This document shows, piece by piece, positions 16,284-25,380 of a stretch of 64,000 nt of DNA. The position numbers were made by a program, and so were the translations under genes. Source of the DNA: Sphingomonas pruni NBRC 15498 (lineage in GTDB: Bacteria > Pseudomonadota > Alphaproteobacteria > Sphingomonadales > Sphingomonadaceae); assembly GCF_001598455.1 (NCBI RefSeq), contig NZ_BCYZ01000007.1, positions 1 to 64,000 on the forward strand, given 5' to 3'. Numbering within the stretch: the stretch's first letter is position 1; every line of letters begins with the position of its first letter. The notes under the pieces are model-generated. The model did not search any database, was not told the origin of the DNA, and saw only the letters and a program-made list of their open reading frames with translations.

Positions 16284-17764
16284 GACGTCATCCCCCTCAA
16301 TGCTGCGCGATCGAGCTTGCCGTTGGCATTGCGCGGCAGCTCCGCCAGCCAGACATAGCGTGCCGGCTGCATGAAGTTGGGCAAATCGCGGCGGAGGCGC
16401 TCCCGCAAGCCTGGCTCCGCAGAACCGTCGCCCTTCGCCACCACCACGATCGCCTGGCCTTGCCGCTCATCGGGCACGCCGATCGCGACCGCCTCGCTGG
16501 TTTCGCCGCCCGCGGTGACCGCTTCCTCGACTTCGTTGGGACTGATGCGGTTACCGGACGATTTGATCATCTCGTCGTCGCGACCGACGAAGCGCAGCAG
16601 GCCGTCGGCGTCCGCGACTGCCGTGTCTCCCGACCAGACCGCCGTGCCGCCCGATTGCGACCATTCCGGCGCGGGCCGGAAGCGCGCGGCGGTTCGTTGG
16701 GGGTCCTGCCAATAGCCTTGCGCGACCAAGGGACCGGCATGGACCAGCTCACCCGCTTCTCCGGCCGCCGCCGGCGCCCCGTCGGGTCGCACGATCATGA
16801 TCTCGGCGAACGGAATCGCCCGGCCGATCGACTCCGGATGGGTCTGGACCAACGAAGGGTCGAGATAGGTTGAGCGGAAGGCCTCGGTCAGCCCGTACAT
16901 CGGATAGATGTCGGCCCGCGGAAAACGGTCGCGGAGCCCGTCGATCAATCGCCGGGTCAGCGCTCCGCCAGAATTCGTAATTCTTTTCAGCGAACTTATG
17001 TCTATATCTTGAGGATCGATATCAAGTAACTGCGCCCAGAGCGGCGGCACGCCGGCCAGCGTCGTGATCCGCTCGCGCTCGATCGCGCGATAGACGTCGC
17101 GCGGCAGCAGATAGTCGAACGGCACCACACAGGCACCCGCTGCCCAAGTCGAGAAGAGCTGGTTCTGCCCGTAATCGAAGCTGAGCGGCAGCACGCCGAG
17201 CACGCGATCGGCAGGACCGAGCCCGAGATAATGCGCCACGCTGATCGCGCCGAGCCAGAGATTGGCATGGCTGAGCATCACGCCCTTGGGTCGCCCGGTC
17301 GAACCGGACGTATAGAGAAGCGCCGCCAGGCTGTCCGGATCGGCGCTGGATGGTGGCAGCGAGGCACCGTCGAGCGGCGGATCCTCGGTCACGATCCGCA
17401 CGTCAGCCGCTTCCAGTGACCCGGCGCGCGCCGCTTGGGTGATCAGCAGCCGCGCCCCGCTGTCGGAAAGAATATGCTGTACTTGCAAATGTTTGAACAG
17501 CGGATTTACGGGGACGTGTACGAAGCCCGCGCGCGCTGCCGCGAGCGGCATGAGGCAGGCCAACCGCGTCTTGGGCAGCCAGGTCGCGACGCGATCACCG
17601 CGATCGAGCCCCTGCTCCGCCAGCCAGCCGGCCAACGCGCCGACCGCCGCCTCCAATGCGGCGACGTCGAGCACGCCCTCGCGCGTCGCAAGCGCCGGAT
17701 CGCCGGGTCGCCCGCGTAGGGTCAGGTGATCGAGCGGCCGCGGCACGGGATCGAGCGGGATCAT
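16280..17764 (-). CDS. exosortase A-associated acyl-CoA ligase (AMP-forming)
   Basis: This 494-aa ANL-superfamily adenylating enzyme (TIGR03098 type) has the P-loop YTSGSTGRPKG at 151-161, the A5 motif YGLTEAF, a hinge FVGRDDEMIKSSG and the A10 lysine in PRNANGKLDR. It should activate a carboxylic acid as adenylate and load it onto CoA or, more likely, the acyl carrier protein encoded 0.9 kb away on the other strand. It overlaps the decarboxylase downstream. Around 16971-17025 there is an AT-rich patch with rare codons inside an otherwise GC-rich gene. The acid activated is unknown. Confidence 0.92.
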   Translation of the reverse strand: MIPLDPVPRPLDHLTLRGRPGDPALATREGVLDVAALEAAVGALAGWLAEQGLDRGDRVATWLPKTRLACLMPLAAARAGFVHVPVNPLFKHLQVQHILSDSGARLLITQAARAGSLEAADVRIVTEDPPLDGASLPPSSADPDSLAALLYTSGSTGRPKGVMLSHANLWLGAISVAHYLGLGPADRVLGVLPLSFDYGQNQLFSTWAAGACVVPFDYLLPRDVYRAIERERITTLAGVPPLWAQLLDIDPQDIDISSLKRITNSGGALTRRLIDGLRDRFPRADIYPMYGLTEAFRSTYLDPSLVQTHPESIGRAIPFAEIMIVRPDGAPAAAGEAGELVHAGPLVAQGYWQDPQRTAARFRPAPEWSQSGGTAVWSGDTAVADADGLLRFVGRDDEMIKSSGNRISPNEVEEAVTAGGETSEAVAIGVPDERQGQAIVVVAKGDGSAEPGLRERLRRDLPNFMQPARYVWLAELPRNANGKLDRAALRGMTS

Positions 17765-17914
17765 GGCGCCCTGATAGCGAGCGAAGGGGCTTATCCCAAG
17801 GCTTCCCTATCGCGTTGCGGAGACGGCTCGGTTGGCCCGCTCCTGTCCTTGCGGAATGGCCTATCGGCAAGCGAAGCAATTGCGACCTTCTGTGAGCTTA
17901 GCGCCAAATCGGAA

Positions 17915-18538
17915 TTACAGCTCGACGCAGTTGATGAAGTTATAACCAAACACCTTTGCTGCTTGCATGCGCGTGCAAAGAGCGTCGGAGACGGTGATGG
18001 CGAACGAGATTTCGGGACTTCGCCAAAGATGACGGCGCCCGATCGCCTTTTTGTCAACGTAGATCGGGCGTTTCTCGAAGGCTGAAACCGGCAACAGCTT
18101 GCGCCCCATCCCCGGATAATCCTTGCTCGCTAGCTCTGTCCTGTCGAAGTCGACGTAATTATCGACGATATTGAGGATATTCAGCGCGCTGTAGCGATGC
18201 GGCGCCGGCTCGCCAGATTTCAGCGTCACTGGTATTTCAACGAATTGATGCACGTCAGGCTCGAACTCTTCGATCAGATCACGCACGATCTCGGACACGC
18301 CGGGAAACATGTGCATGCTGATGATATGCGGCGGGTTTTTTGCGCGGCCCGGGATCCGGCCGCTATCGGGAAATAACTCGCGTGGCAGTCTGATTCCGCG
18401 GTGCGACAGCTGCACCGGCCAGTAAGCCGTCTTGTGGTTGTAAGCCTGCGCTCGGCGGAAAAGCTCGGCTTTATCGGGATCGGGCACAACCCACTGCGTG
18501 TATTGCGGGGCGAAATTTGCTGCCAGAATGAACGCCAT
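17915..18538 (-). CDS. imm11-like (DUF1629) protein
   Basis: This 207-aa protein has the layout of the DUF1629/imm11 family: an N-terminal region with RGIRLPRELFPD, a central segment on SEIVRDLIEEFEPDVHQFVE (family pattern for the buried core), then YSALNILNIVDNYVDFDRT, HLWRSPE and a final SDALCTRMQAAKVFGYNF. Some relatives are immunity proteins of contact-dependent toxins, but most bacterial copies are orphans. A strong AGGAGGT ribosome-binding site precedes the ATG. Base composition is visibly lower in GC than the neighbours. No toxin gene lies nearby. It sits between the divergent ligase and ACP genes of the XrtA locus, suggesting later insertion. Confidence 0.7.
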   Translation of the reverse strand: MAFILAANFAPQYTQWVVPDPDKAELFRRAQAYNHKTAYWPVQLSHRGIRLPRELFPDSGRIPGRAKNPPHIISMHMFPGVSEIVRDLIEEFEPDVHQFVEIPVTLKSGEPAPHRYSALNILNIVDNYVDFDRTELASKDYPGMGRKLLPVSAFEKRPIYVDKKAIGRRHLWRSPEISFAITVSDALCTRMQAAKVFGYNFINCVEL

Positions 18539-18702
18539 GCAAGACCTCCTCTCAACGGCATATCAAGGCAAGCGTTAGCGTCCGCTTTCCACCCATTCGA
18601 GCTCGGCGCGAAAAGTCTTGGAGGCATGCGCTGATCGATGCGGTGCTATCGTCGGTCGTCACCCTTCCCAAGCCGCCCCGCTCCCGGTAACGCGCCGAAA
18701 CG

Positions 18703-18990
18703 ATGACCACGCACCCTGCTCCGTCGACGGTCGACCAGACCGTGCGCGCCGTCCTCAAGGATGTCCTGGCGCTCGACGCCGACCGCGTCGCCGCGTTCGA
18801 CGACGATACCGCCTTGTTCGGCGCGCTGCCCGAGCTCGATTCGATGGCGGTCGCCGGCGTGCTGACCGAAATCGAGGACCGTCTCCACATCCTGATCGAG
18901 GACGATGAGGTGGACGGAGAGATGCTTGAGAGCTTCGGTGCGCTCCGCCGTTTCGCCGAAGCCAAGGTTGGCGCTAAGAAAGGCACATGA
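18703..18990 (+). CDS. acyl carrier protein, exosortase A system-associated
   Basis: This 95-aa four-helix carrier protein has the phosphopantetheine attachment Ser47 in LPELDSMAV, preceded by FGALPELDS as in carrier proteins paired with XrtA ligases. It is acidic overall with a basic tail (KVGAKKGT). It probably receives the acyl or aminoacyl group activated by the ligase encoded at 16280-17764. Its stop overlaps the next hydrolase gene by 4 nt. The ATG at 18703 lacks a textbook Shine-Dalgarno; the reading frame and motif position support it. Confidence 0.88.
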   Translation: MTTHPAPSTVDQTVRAVLKDVLALDADRVAAFDDDTALFGALPELDSMAVAGVLTEIEDRLHILIEDDEVDGEMLESFGALRRFAEAKVGAKKGT

Positions 18991-19685
18991 TCGATCATTA
19001 CGACTGGGCTGGAGGGCGCGAGGCGATGATCCGCTTCGGGCCTGCCACGGGCCCGGTCGTGGTTGCGGTGCTGCCTTTGCTCGAGGAAGCCAATCGCACG
19101 CGCACCTTCGTCAGCGGCATGCTGCGCCGTCTGGCCGCGCGCGATATCGCTAGCGCGCTGCCCGACCTTCCCGGGCAAGGCGAAAGCCTGGTACCGACCG
19201 AAAATGCCATGCTCGCCGGCTGGCGAACGGCGCTCGCGTCCGCCGCGATGGAAGCCGCAGGCGAGCGCCCGGTCCATATTTTATCCTTTCGCGGCGGCGC
19301 GTTGCTCGATCATGACGTCAAGGCGGCATCGCGCTGGCAACTCGCCCCCGCCAAAGGCGAGGCGCTGGTGCGTGAACTCCTCCGCACGAGCGCAGCGGCC
19401 GGCGCGCGGATCGACATCGACCTGGGCAATTACAATGACGAGGGCGGCCCGGTCACGATCGCGGGCAACGCTTTGTCGCGAACATTGCTCCGCGATCTCA
19501 ACGCCGCCGATTGCGTCCGAGAGGGCGCGGTCCGCGTCGTCCGGCTCGACACCGATCCCGCGGTGGCCGACCGCAAGGTCGCCGGCGCGCCGTTATGGCG
19601 CCAGAGCGAGCCCGGCGACGATTCCGCGCTCGCCGACCTGCTCGCGGACGATATCGCCGACTGGATTGCGCGATGCGCGAACTGA
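18987..19685 (+). CDS. exosortase A-associated hydrolase 2 (alpha/beta fold)
   Basis: This 232-aa alpha/beta-hydrolase-like protein is of the XrtA-linked hydrolase 2 group (TIGR03101 type). The oxyanion-side segment VVVAVLPLLEEANRTRTF and the DLPGQGES turn are recognisable. At the expected nucleophile elbow it reads ILSFRGGALL with no canonical G-x-S-x-G; from memory the family also lacks it, so a standard serine hydrolase mechanism is doubtful. It is translationally coupled to the ACP gene upstream and overlaps hydrolase 1 downstream by 13 nt. A role in releasing or editing ACP-bound groups is inference. Confidence 0.85.
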   Translation: MIDHYDWAGGREAMIRFGPATGPVVVAVLPLLEEANRTRTFVSGMLRRLAARDIASALPDLPGQGESLVPTENAMLAGWRTALASAAMEAAGERPVHILSFRGGALLDHDVKAASRWQLAPAKGEALVRELLRTSAAAGARIDIDLGNYNDEGGPVTIAGNALSRTLLRDLNAADCVREGAVRVVRLDTDPAVADRKVAGAPLWRQSEPGDDSALADLLADDIADWIARCAN

Positions 19686-20443
19686 CCGCGTTCCCCTGCG
19701 ACGGCCACACACTGATCGGCACGTTCGACGGCGCGCCGGGCACGACCGGGCTGCTGATCGTGTCGGGAGGTAACGAACTGCGCTGCGGCGCGCATCGCGG
19801 CATGGCGCTGTTGGCGGCTGATCTCGCCGCCGCGGGCATTCCGGTGTTCCGGTTCGATCGGCGCGGAATCGGCGACTCGGACGGCGCCAATCGCGGCTAT
19901 CAGGATAGTGGTCCCGACATCGCAGCCGCCACGCGCAAATTCCGCATGCTCGCGCCGCACATGACGCGTGTCGTCGCTTTGGGCAATTGCGACGCCGCGA
20001 CTGCCCTCGCCTTGTTCCACCGCGATGCCGGGATCGATGCCCTTGTGCTCGCCAACCCCTGGGTCGGGGACGAGGAGGATGCACTGCCCCCGGCTTCGGC
20101 GATCCGATCGCATTATGCCGATCGCCTGCGCGATCCCCGCCAATGGCTCCGCGCTCTGTCCGGAGGAACAAACATCGCAAAAGCAATCAAAGGGTTACGC
20201 AAGGCTTCTTCCAAATCTAAGGAACCAACCAACCCTGTCGCCGGACAGATGGCGGTGGCGATGGTCGATACGCCGCGCACGATCCTGCTTGCCCAGCGCG
20301 ACAATACCGCCATCCGCTTCGAGCATGCGTGGCACGGCGCCGATCCGATCCATCGTCGCGATAGCGATAGCCACAGCTTCGCGCGGCCCGGCGACGGCGA
20401 CTGGCTGCGCGAACAGATCGTGGCGGCGATCCGGAGCGCCTAA
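19673..20443 (+). CDS. exosortase A-associated hydrolase 1 (alpha/beta fold, Cys nucleophile)
   Basis: This 256-aa alpha/beta hydrolase belongs to the XrtA-linked hydrolase 1 group (TIGR03100 type). The strand-turn GLLIVSGGNELRCGAHRG, the FDRRGIGDSDG segment and the nucleophile elbow ALGNCDAATAL put Cys106 where most relatives of the fold have Ser. A late His is in DSDSHSFARPGD. The product could be a thioesterase-like enzyme acting on the ACP-bound intermediate; this is not shown. The start ATG at 19673 lies inside hydrolase 2. Positions 20165-20245 are an AT-rich patch encoding a Lys/Ser-rich loop. Confidence 0.88.
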   Translation: MRELTAFPCDGHTLIGTFDGAPGTTGLLIVSGGNELRCGAHRGMALLAADLAAAGIPVFRFDRRGIGDSDGANRGYQDSGPDIAAATRKFRMLAPHMTRVVALGNCDAATALALFHRDAGIDALVLANPWVGDEEDALPPASAIRSHYADRLRDPRQWLRALSGGTNIAKAIKGLRKASSKSKEPTNPVAGQMAVAMVDTPRTILLAQRDNTAIRFEHAWHGADPIHRRDSDSHSFARPGDGDWLREQIVAAIRSA

Positions 20444-20499
20444 CGCGGGAACGCCCCGCTAGCCCTCGCGTTTTGCCCGTGACGCGATGGGAGCTATCC

Positions 20500-20886
20500 A
20501 TGATCTCCGACCAAGATGTCGTCCGCGGCATCCTGCAAGCCTATGTCGACAAGGATCGCGAGGCGATCGAGCAGTTGATCGCTGAGGATTTCCATTTCTC
20601 CAGCCCTATCGACAACCGGATCGACCGCGACGCCTATTTCCGCCTCTGCTGGCCGAGCAGCGAAAACATGGACGATTTCGAGATCGTCCGCATGGCATCC
20701 GACCGGGATGCGGTGTTCGTCACCTATATCGGTACGATGGGCGGCCGGCGCTTCCGCAACACGGAGGTTCACACGTTGCGCGACGGCGAGGTCGTCGAGG
20801 TAGAAGTCTATTTCGGCTGGAACGTCCCTCATGACGTCCCCGCGGGAGAGCATGCCGACCCCCAAACGAAGCCGGCAAGCAGCTGA
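20500..20886 (+). CDS. nuclear transport factor 2 (SnoaL-like) family protein
   Basis: This 128-aa cone-fold protein has the NTF2/SnoaL pattern: an N-terminal helix ILQAYVDKDREAIEQLIAED, then FHFSSPIDNRIDR, and strands ending VVEVEVYFGW. Members act as small ketosteroid isomerase-like enzymes or simply bind ligands; nothing fixes the role here. GGGAG precedes the ATG at 20500 with 6-nt spacing; a TTG nine codons earlier lacks support. It is convergent with trxB, and the stop codons are 2 nt apart. Confidence 0.75.
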   Translation: MISDQDVVRGILQAYVDKDREAIEQLIAEDFHFSSPIDNRIDRDAYFRLCWPSSENMDDFEIVRMASDRDAVFVTYIGTMGGRRFRNTEVHTLRDGEVVEVEVYFGWNVPHDVPAGEHADPQTKPASS

Positions 20887-20888
20887 CG

Positions 20889-21857
20889 TCACTCGGCCGC
20901 TTCGGCCACTTTCTCGAAATCGGCTTCGGCGAGGAACCGTTCGGCGTCGAGCGCGGCCATGCATCCGGTGCCGGCCGCGGTGACCGCCTGGCGATAGACC
21001 TTGTCCATGACGTCGCCGCACGCGAACACGCCGGGCACGCTGGTCCGGGTCGAGCCGGTCTCGACCTTGATGTAATGATCGGCGTCGAGCTCCAGATGGC
21101 CGCGGAACAACTCGGTCGCCGGATGGTGCCCGATCGCGACGAAACCGCCCTCGACATCGAGCCGCGAGAGCTCGCCGGTCACCGTGTCACGCAATTCGAG
21201 CGCGACGAGACCCGCAGTACCACCACCGTCGACGAAGGTCTCGACCTCCTTGTTCCACAGCACCTTGATGCGTTCGTTGGCGAACAGCCGCTGCTGCAGG
21301 ATTTTTTCCGCCCGAAACGAATCGCGGCGGTGGATCAGGGTCACGTCGGGCGAATGGTTGGTCAGGTACAGCGCTTCCTCGACCGCGGTGTTGCCGCCGC
21401 CGATCACCGCGACCTTCTTGCCGCGATAGAAGAAGCCGTCGCAGGTCGCGCAGGCGCTGACGCCCTTGCCCTTCAGCGCTTCCTCGCTGTCGAGCCCGAG
21501 CCATTTGGCCTGGGCCCCCGTCGCAATCACTAACACATCGCCGACATAGACGTCGCCGCCGTCACCGATGAGCCGGAACGGGCGCTTGGTCAGGTCGACC
21601 TCGACAATCGTGTCCCACATCATCCGCGTGCCGACATGCTCGGCCTGCGCCTGCATCTCCTGCATCAGCCACGGGCCCTGAATCACCTCGCGAAAGCCGG
21701 GATAATTCTCGACATCGGTCGTCGTAGTCAGCTGGCCGCCAGGCTGGATGCCTTGGACGACGATCGGCTCCATCCCGGCGCGCGCGCCATAGATGGCGGC
21801 CGACAGGCCGGCCGGGCCCGAACCGAGGATGAGCATACGGGTCGTGTGCGTTGTCAT
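20889..21857 (-). CDS. trxB: thioredoxin-disulfide reductase
   Basis: This 322-aa low-Mr thioredoxin reductase has an N-terminal FAD motif [10 protein letters not shown] at 12-21, a redox pair Cys136-Ala-Thr-Cys139 in the NADPH domain, an NADPH-binding [11 protein letters not shown], and a C-terminal FAD contact [20 protein letters not shown]. It reduces thioredoxin with NADPH in the cytoplasm. The CATC motif and length are standard for bacterial TrxB. It is a single gene facing the NTF2 gene. Confidence 0.95.
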   Translation of the reverse strand: MTTHTTRMLILGSGPAGLSAAIYGARAGMEPIVVQGIQPGGQLTTTTDVENYPGFREVIQGPWLMQEMQAQAEHVGTRMMWDTIVEVDLTKRPFRLIGDGGDVYVGDVLVIATGAQAKWLGLDSEEALKGKGVSACATCDGFFYRGKKVAVIGGGNTAVEEALYLTNHSPDVTLIHRRDSFRAEKILQQRLFANERIKVLWNKEVETFVDGGGTAGLVALELRDTVTGELSRLDVEGGFVAIGHHPATELFRGHLELDADHYIKVETGSTRTSVPGVFACGDVMDKVYRQAVTAAGTGCMAALDAERFLAEADFEKVAEAAE

Positions 21858-22001
21858 GAGATGCGTCCTAGGGAAAAAGGTCCCTCGAGCGCAAATCTGG
21901 GATGGCGCTTATCCACAACAAGCTGTGGCAGCGCGCAGAAATGCTTGCACCGGGCCAAGCGTGACCAGAAGCTGCGTCGGTCGCCCACCGGGAGAATCAC
22001 C

Positions 22002-23009
22002 GTGCGTCGCCTCGCTTTGCCGCTCCTTTGTTGTTTGGGGTTGCCCGGCATTGCCGGAAGCGCCTCGAGCGAGCCGCAATCGAGCACCCATCGCGCGATG
22101 CCTGCTGTCACGAAAGAGGCACCGGTGCGCACGGTCGGTGTCTGGCAGCCCGCGCCCGGGCTCGTACAATTGCCGATCTGGCCCGCCAGCCCGCCCGACG
22201 GTACGCTTCGCCCGCAGCCACCGGAAAGCGTCGACACCTACAAGGAGCCGCCCGAATATGGCGGCAAGTCGCAAGCGGTAAACGACATTGCCATTCCGAC
22301 GATGACCGTGGTTCCGGCCAAGGGCCATAATACCGGCACCGCTGTGATCGTCTTTCCCGGCGGCAGCTTCCAAAAGGTGTTCATCGACCTGGAAGGCTTC
22401 GAAATCTGCAATTGGCTGACCACCAAGGGCGTAACCTGCATCGTCTCGAAATATCGCGCGCCCGGCGGCAACGAATATTGGGACGATGCGCTCAAACGCC
22501 ACATCACGCCCAAGATCATGCGGGCGTTACAGGACGCTCAACGAACGATCCGGCTGGTGCGATTCAAAGCCGAGGAGCTCCACGTTGATGCCGACAAGAT
22601 CGGCGTGATGGGCTTCTCGGCCGGCGGCTATCTGGTGGCGCAGACCAGCAACATCCTGGCACCGGCCTACAAGCCGGTCGATGCGATCGATGGGATCAGT
22701 AGCCGCCCCGACTTCGCAGTCGCGCTCTATCCCGGCCATATCTGCCGGGATGGCGGCAAGTTCGACCCCACGCTGCCGATCAACAAGGCGGCCCCACCGA
22801 CCTTTATCGCCCAGGCCTGGGACGATCCGGTCGACCCGGTCTGCAACAGCCTGATGTACGCCAGCGCGCTCGACAAGGTCGGCGTGTCGACCGAATTGCA
22901 CCTCTTCGCCAAGGGCGGCCACGCCTTCGGTCTGCGCAAGAAGGATCGACCGGTCGGCGTCTGGCCGCAACTGGTCGAGCGATGGATGGCGCAAATGAGG
23001 CTGCTTTAG
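22002..23009 (+). CDS. secreted alpha/beta hydrolase (esterase/lipase-like)
   Basis: This 335-aa protein has a signal peptide (MRRLALPLLCCLGLPGIAGS). Its alpha/beta-hydrolase core shows VIVFPGGSF, nucleophile Ser near 206 in GVMGFSAGGYL, Asp near 273 in WDDPVDP and His near 307 in KGGHAFGL. It resembles the acetyl-xylan esterase/BD-FAE-like group, so removal of acyl groups from carbohydrates in the periplasm is plausible but unproven. I chose a GTG start at 22002 because GGAG lies 7 nt upstream and the signal peptide begins there. Confidence 0.85.
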   Translation: MRRLALPLLCCLGLPGIAGSASSEPQSSTHRAMPAVTKEAPVRTVGVWQPAPGLVQLPIWPASPPDGTLRPQPPESVDTYKEPPEYGGKSQAVNDIAIPTMTVVPAKGHNTGTAVIVFPGGSFQKVFIDLEGFEICNWLTTKGVTCIVSKYRAPGGNEYWDDALKRHITPKIMRALQDAQRTIRLVRFKAEELHVDADKIGVMGFSAGGYLVAQTSNILAPAYKPVDAIDGISSRPDFAVALYPGHICRDGGKFDPTLPINKAAPPTFIAQAWDDPVDPVCNSLMYASALDKVGVSTELHLFAKGGHAFGLRKKDRPVGVWPQLVERWMAQMRLL

Positions 23010-23049
23010 ACGAAGGTGACGGAGCGACGTCACTTGCCTCACTGCCGAT

Positions 23050-23139
23050 CGTCATGCCGGACCTGTTCCGGCATCCAACGTGCGACGATGGACGGCTTCT
23101 ACTGTGCAGGGTTGGACCCCGGAACAAGTCCGGGGTGGC
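23050..23139. repeat. nested palindromes between convergent genes
   Basis: ATGCCGGACCTGTTCCGGCA (23054-23073, plus the closing T) and CCCCGGAACAAGTCCGGGG (23117-23135) each fold into a hairpin. The two are also inverted relative to each other (about 28-nt imperfect arms at 23050-23078 and 23111-23139). The block fills most of the 150-nt gap between the convergent esterase and thiolase genes and may serve as a two-way terminator. Repeats with this core are, from memory, frequent in sphingomonad genomes. Confidence 0.8.
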
Positions 23140-23159
23140 AGACGTGGGTGACGCCCAGC

Positions 23160-24359
<1,200 letters not shown>

Positions 24360-24464
24360 GGGCTACCCTCTCATTAATCGAATATCCGGTATGGCGCTTA
24401 ACCTTACGGAGAGCGAAAAGCGAGAGGGCTGGCGCACGCCCCTCACCTGCGCCAGAACGCCGCC

Positions 24465-25337
24465 ATGACGATCACTCCGCTCGCTGCCCGCTCGCTCCTG
24501 TTCGCCCCAGGCGATTCGCCCCGCAAGCTCGAGAAAGCCGGGCTGAGCGCCGCCGATCTGGTGATCATCGACCTGGAAGACGCGGTGGCCGAAAGCGCCA
24601 AGCCCGATGCGCGCAAGGCGGTCGCTGGCCACCTCAAGACGACGCACCGCCGCCAGCCGCACTGGGTACGGATCAATCCCCTCGATACGCCGCATGCGTT
24701 GCCTGATCTCGCGGCGGTGGTGCCCGCTCGCCCCGACGGAATCGTCCTGCCCAAGGCAACGCGCGCGGATGCCGAGCGGCTGAACGATTACCTCTCGGCG
24801 TTGGAAGCCGCTGCCGGCCTTCCGCTCGGCGGCATTCCGGTGTTCGTCCTCGCGACCGAGACCCCCGCGGGCGTGTTCGACGTCGGCAATTACGCCGGAT
24901 GCCCGCGCCTCGCCGCCTTGAGCTGGGGCGCGGAGGATAGCGCCACGGCGCTCGGCGCGACCAGCAACCGCGACGATAATGGCGAGTACGACTTCCCTTA
25001 TCAGTTATTCCGCGCGCTCTGCCTGACCGGCGCGGCCGCGGCATCGGTCAGCGCCATCGAGACGATCCATGGCGATTTCCGCGATTCGGCAGGCCTGCAG
25101 AAAATGGCCCGCCGCGCGCGCCGTGCAGGCTTTCGCGGGATGCTGGCGATCCATCCCGATCAGGTGCCGGTGATCAACGCCGCCTTCACCCCCTCGCCCG
25201 ATGAAATCGCCCATGCCGAGAAGGTGCTCGCCGCGTTCGACGCCATTCCCGGCGCCGGGACCGTGGGTCTCGACGGCGCCATGCTCGACATGCCGCATCT
25301 GAAGCGCGCCCAGGCACTGCTGGCGATGAAGCGATAA
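24465..25337 (+). CDS. CoA ester lyase (HpcH/HpaI, citrate lyase beta-like)
   Basis: This 290-aa TIM-barrel lyase begins RSLLFAPGDSPRKLEKA and has the metal-binding VIIDLEDAV, the catalytic-loop Arg in WVRINPLD, then ATETPAGVFD, SWGAEDSATALGA and FRGMLAIHPDQV. These match CitE-like/malyl-CoA lyase relatives, which cleave (S)-citramalyl-CoA, malyl-CoA or similar. The exact substrate cannot be fixed. It is divergent from the thiolase gene and convergent with the S9 peptidase gene. Confidence 0.9.
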   Translation: MTITPLAARSLLFAPGDSPRKLEKAGLSAADLVIIDLEDAVAESAKPDARKAVAGHLKTTHRRQPHWVRINPLDTPHALPDLAAVVPARPDGIVLPKATRADAERLNDYLSALEAAAGLPLGGIPVFVLATETPAGVFDVGNYAGCPRLAALSWGAEDSATALGATSNRDDNGEYDFPYQLFRALCLTGAAAASVSAIETIHGDFRDSAGLQKMARRARRAGFRGMLAIHPDQVPVINAAFTPSPDEIAHAEKVLAAFDAIPGAGTVGLDGAMLDMPHLKRAQALLAMKR

Positions 25338-25380
25338 CGCTACTCGGTCTTGATCCGCCGCTATCGAGGATAGGAAAGGG

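Noticed and set aside
20880..20892. TGACGTCA palindrome as a regulatory site
   Set aside because: It is made of the two convergent stop codons TGA and TCA of the NTF2 and trxB genes and needs no other explanation.
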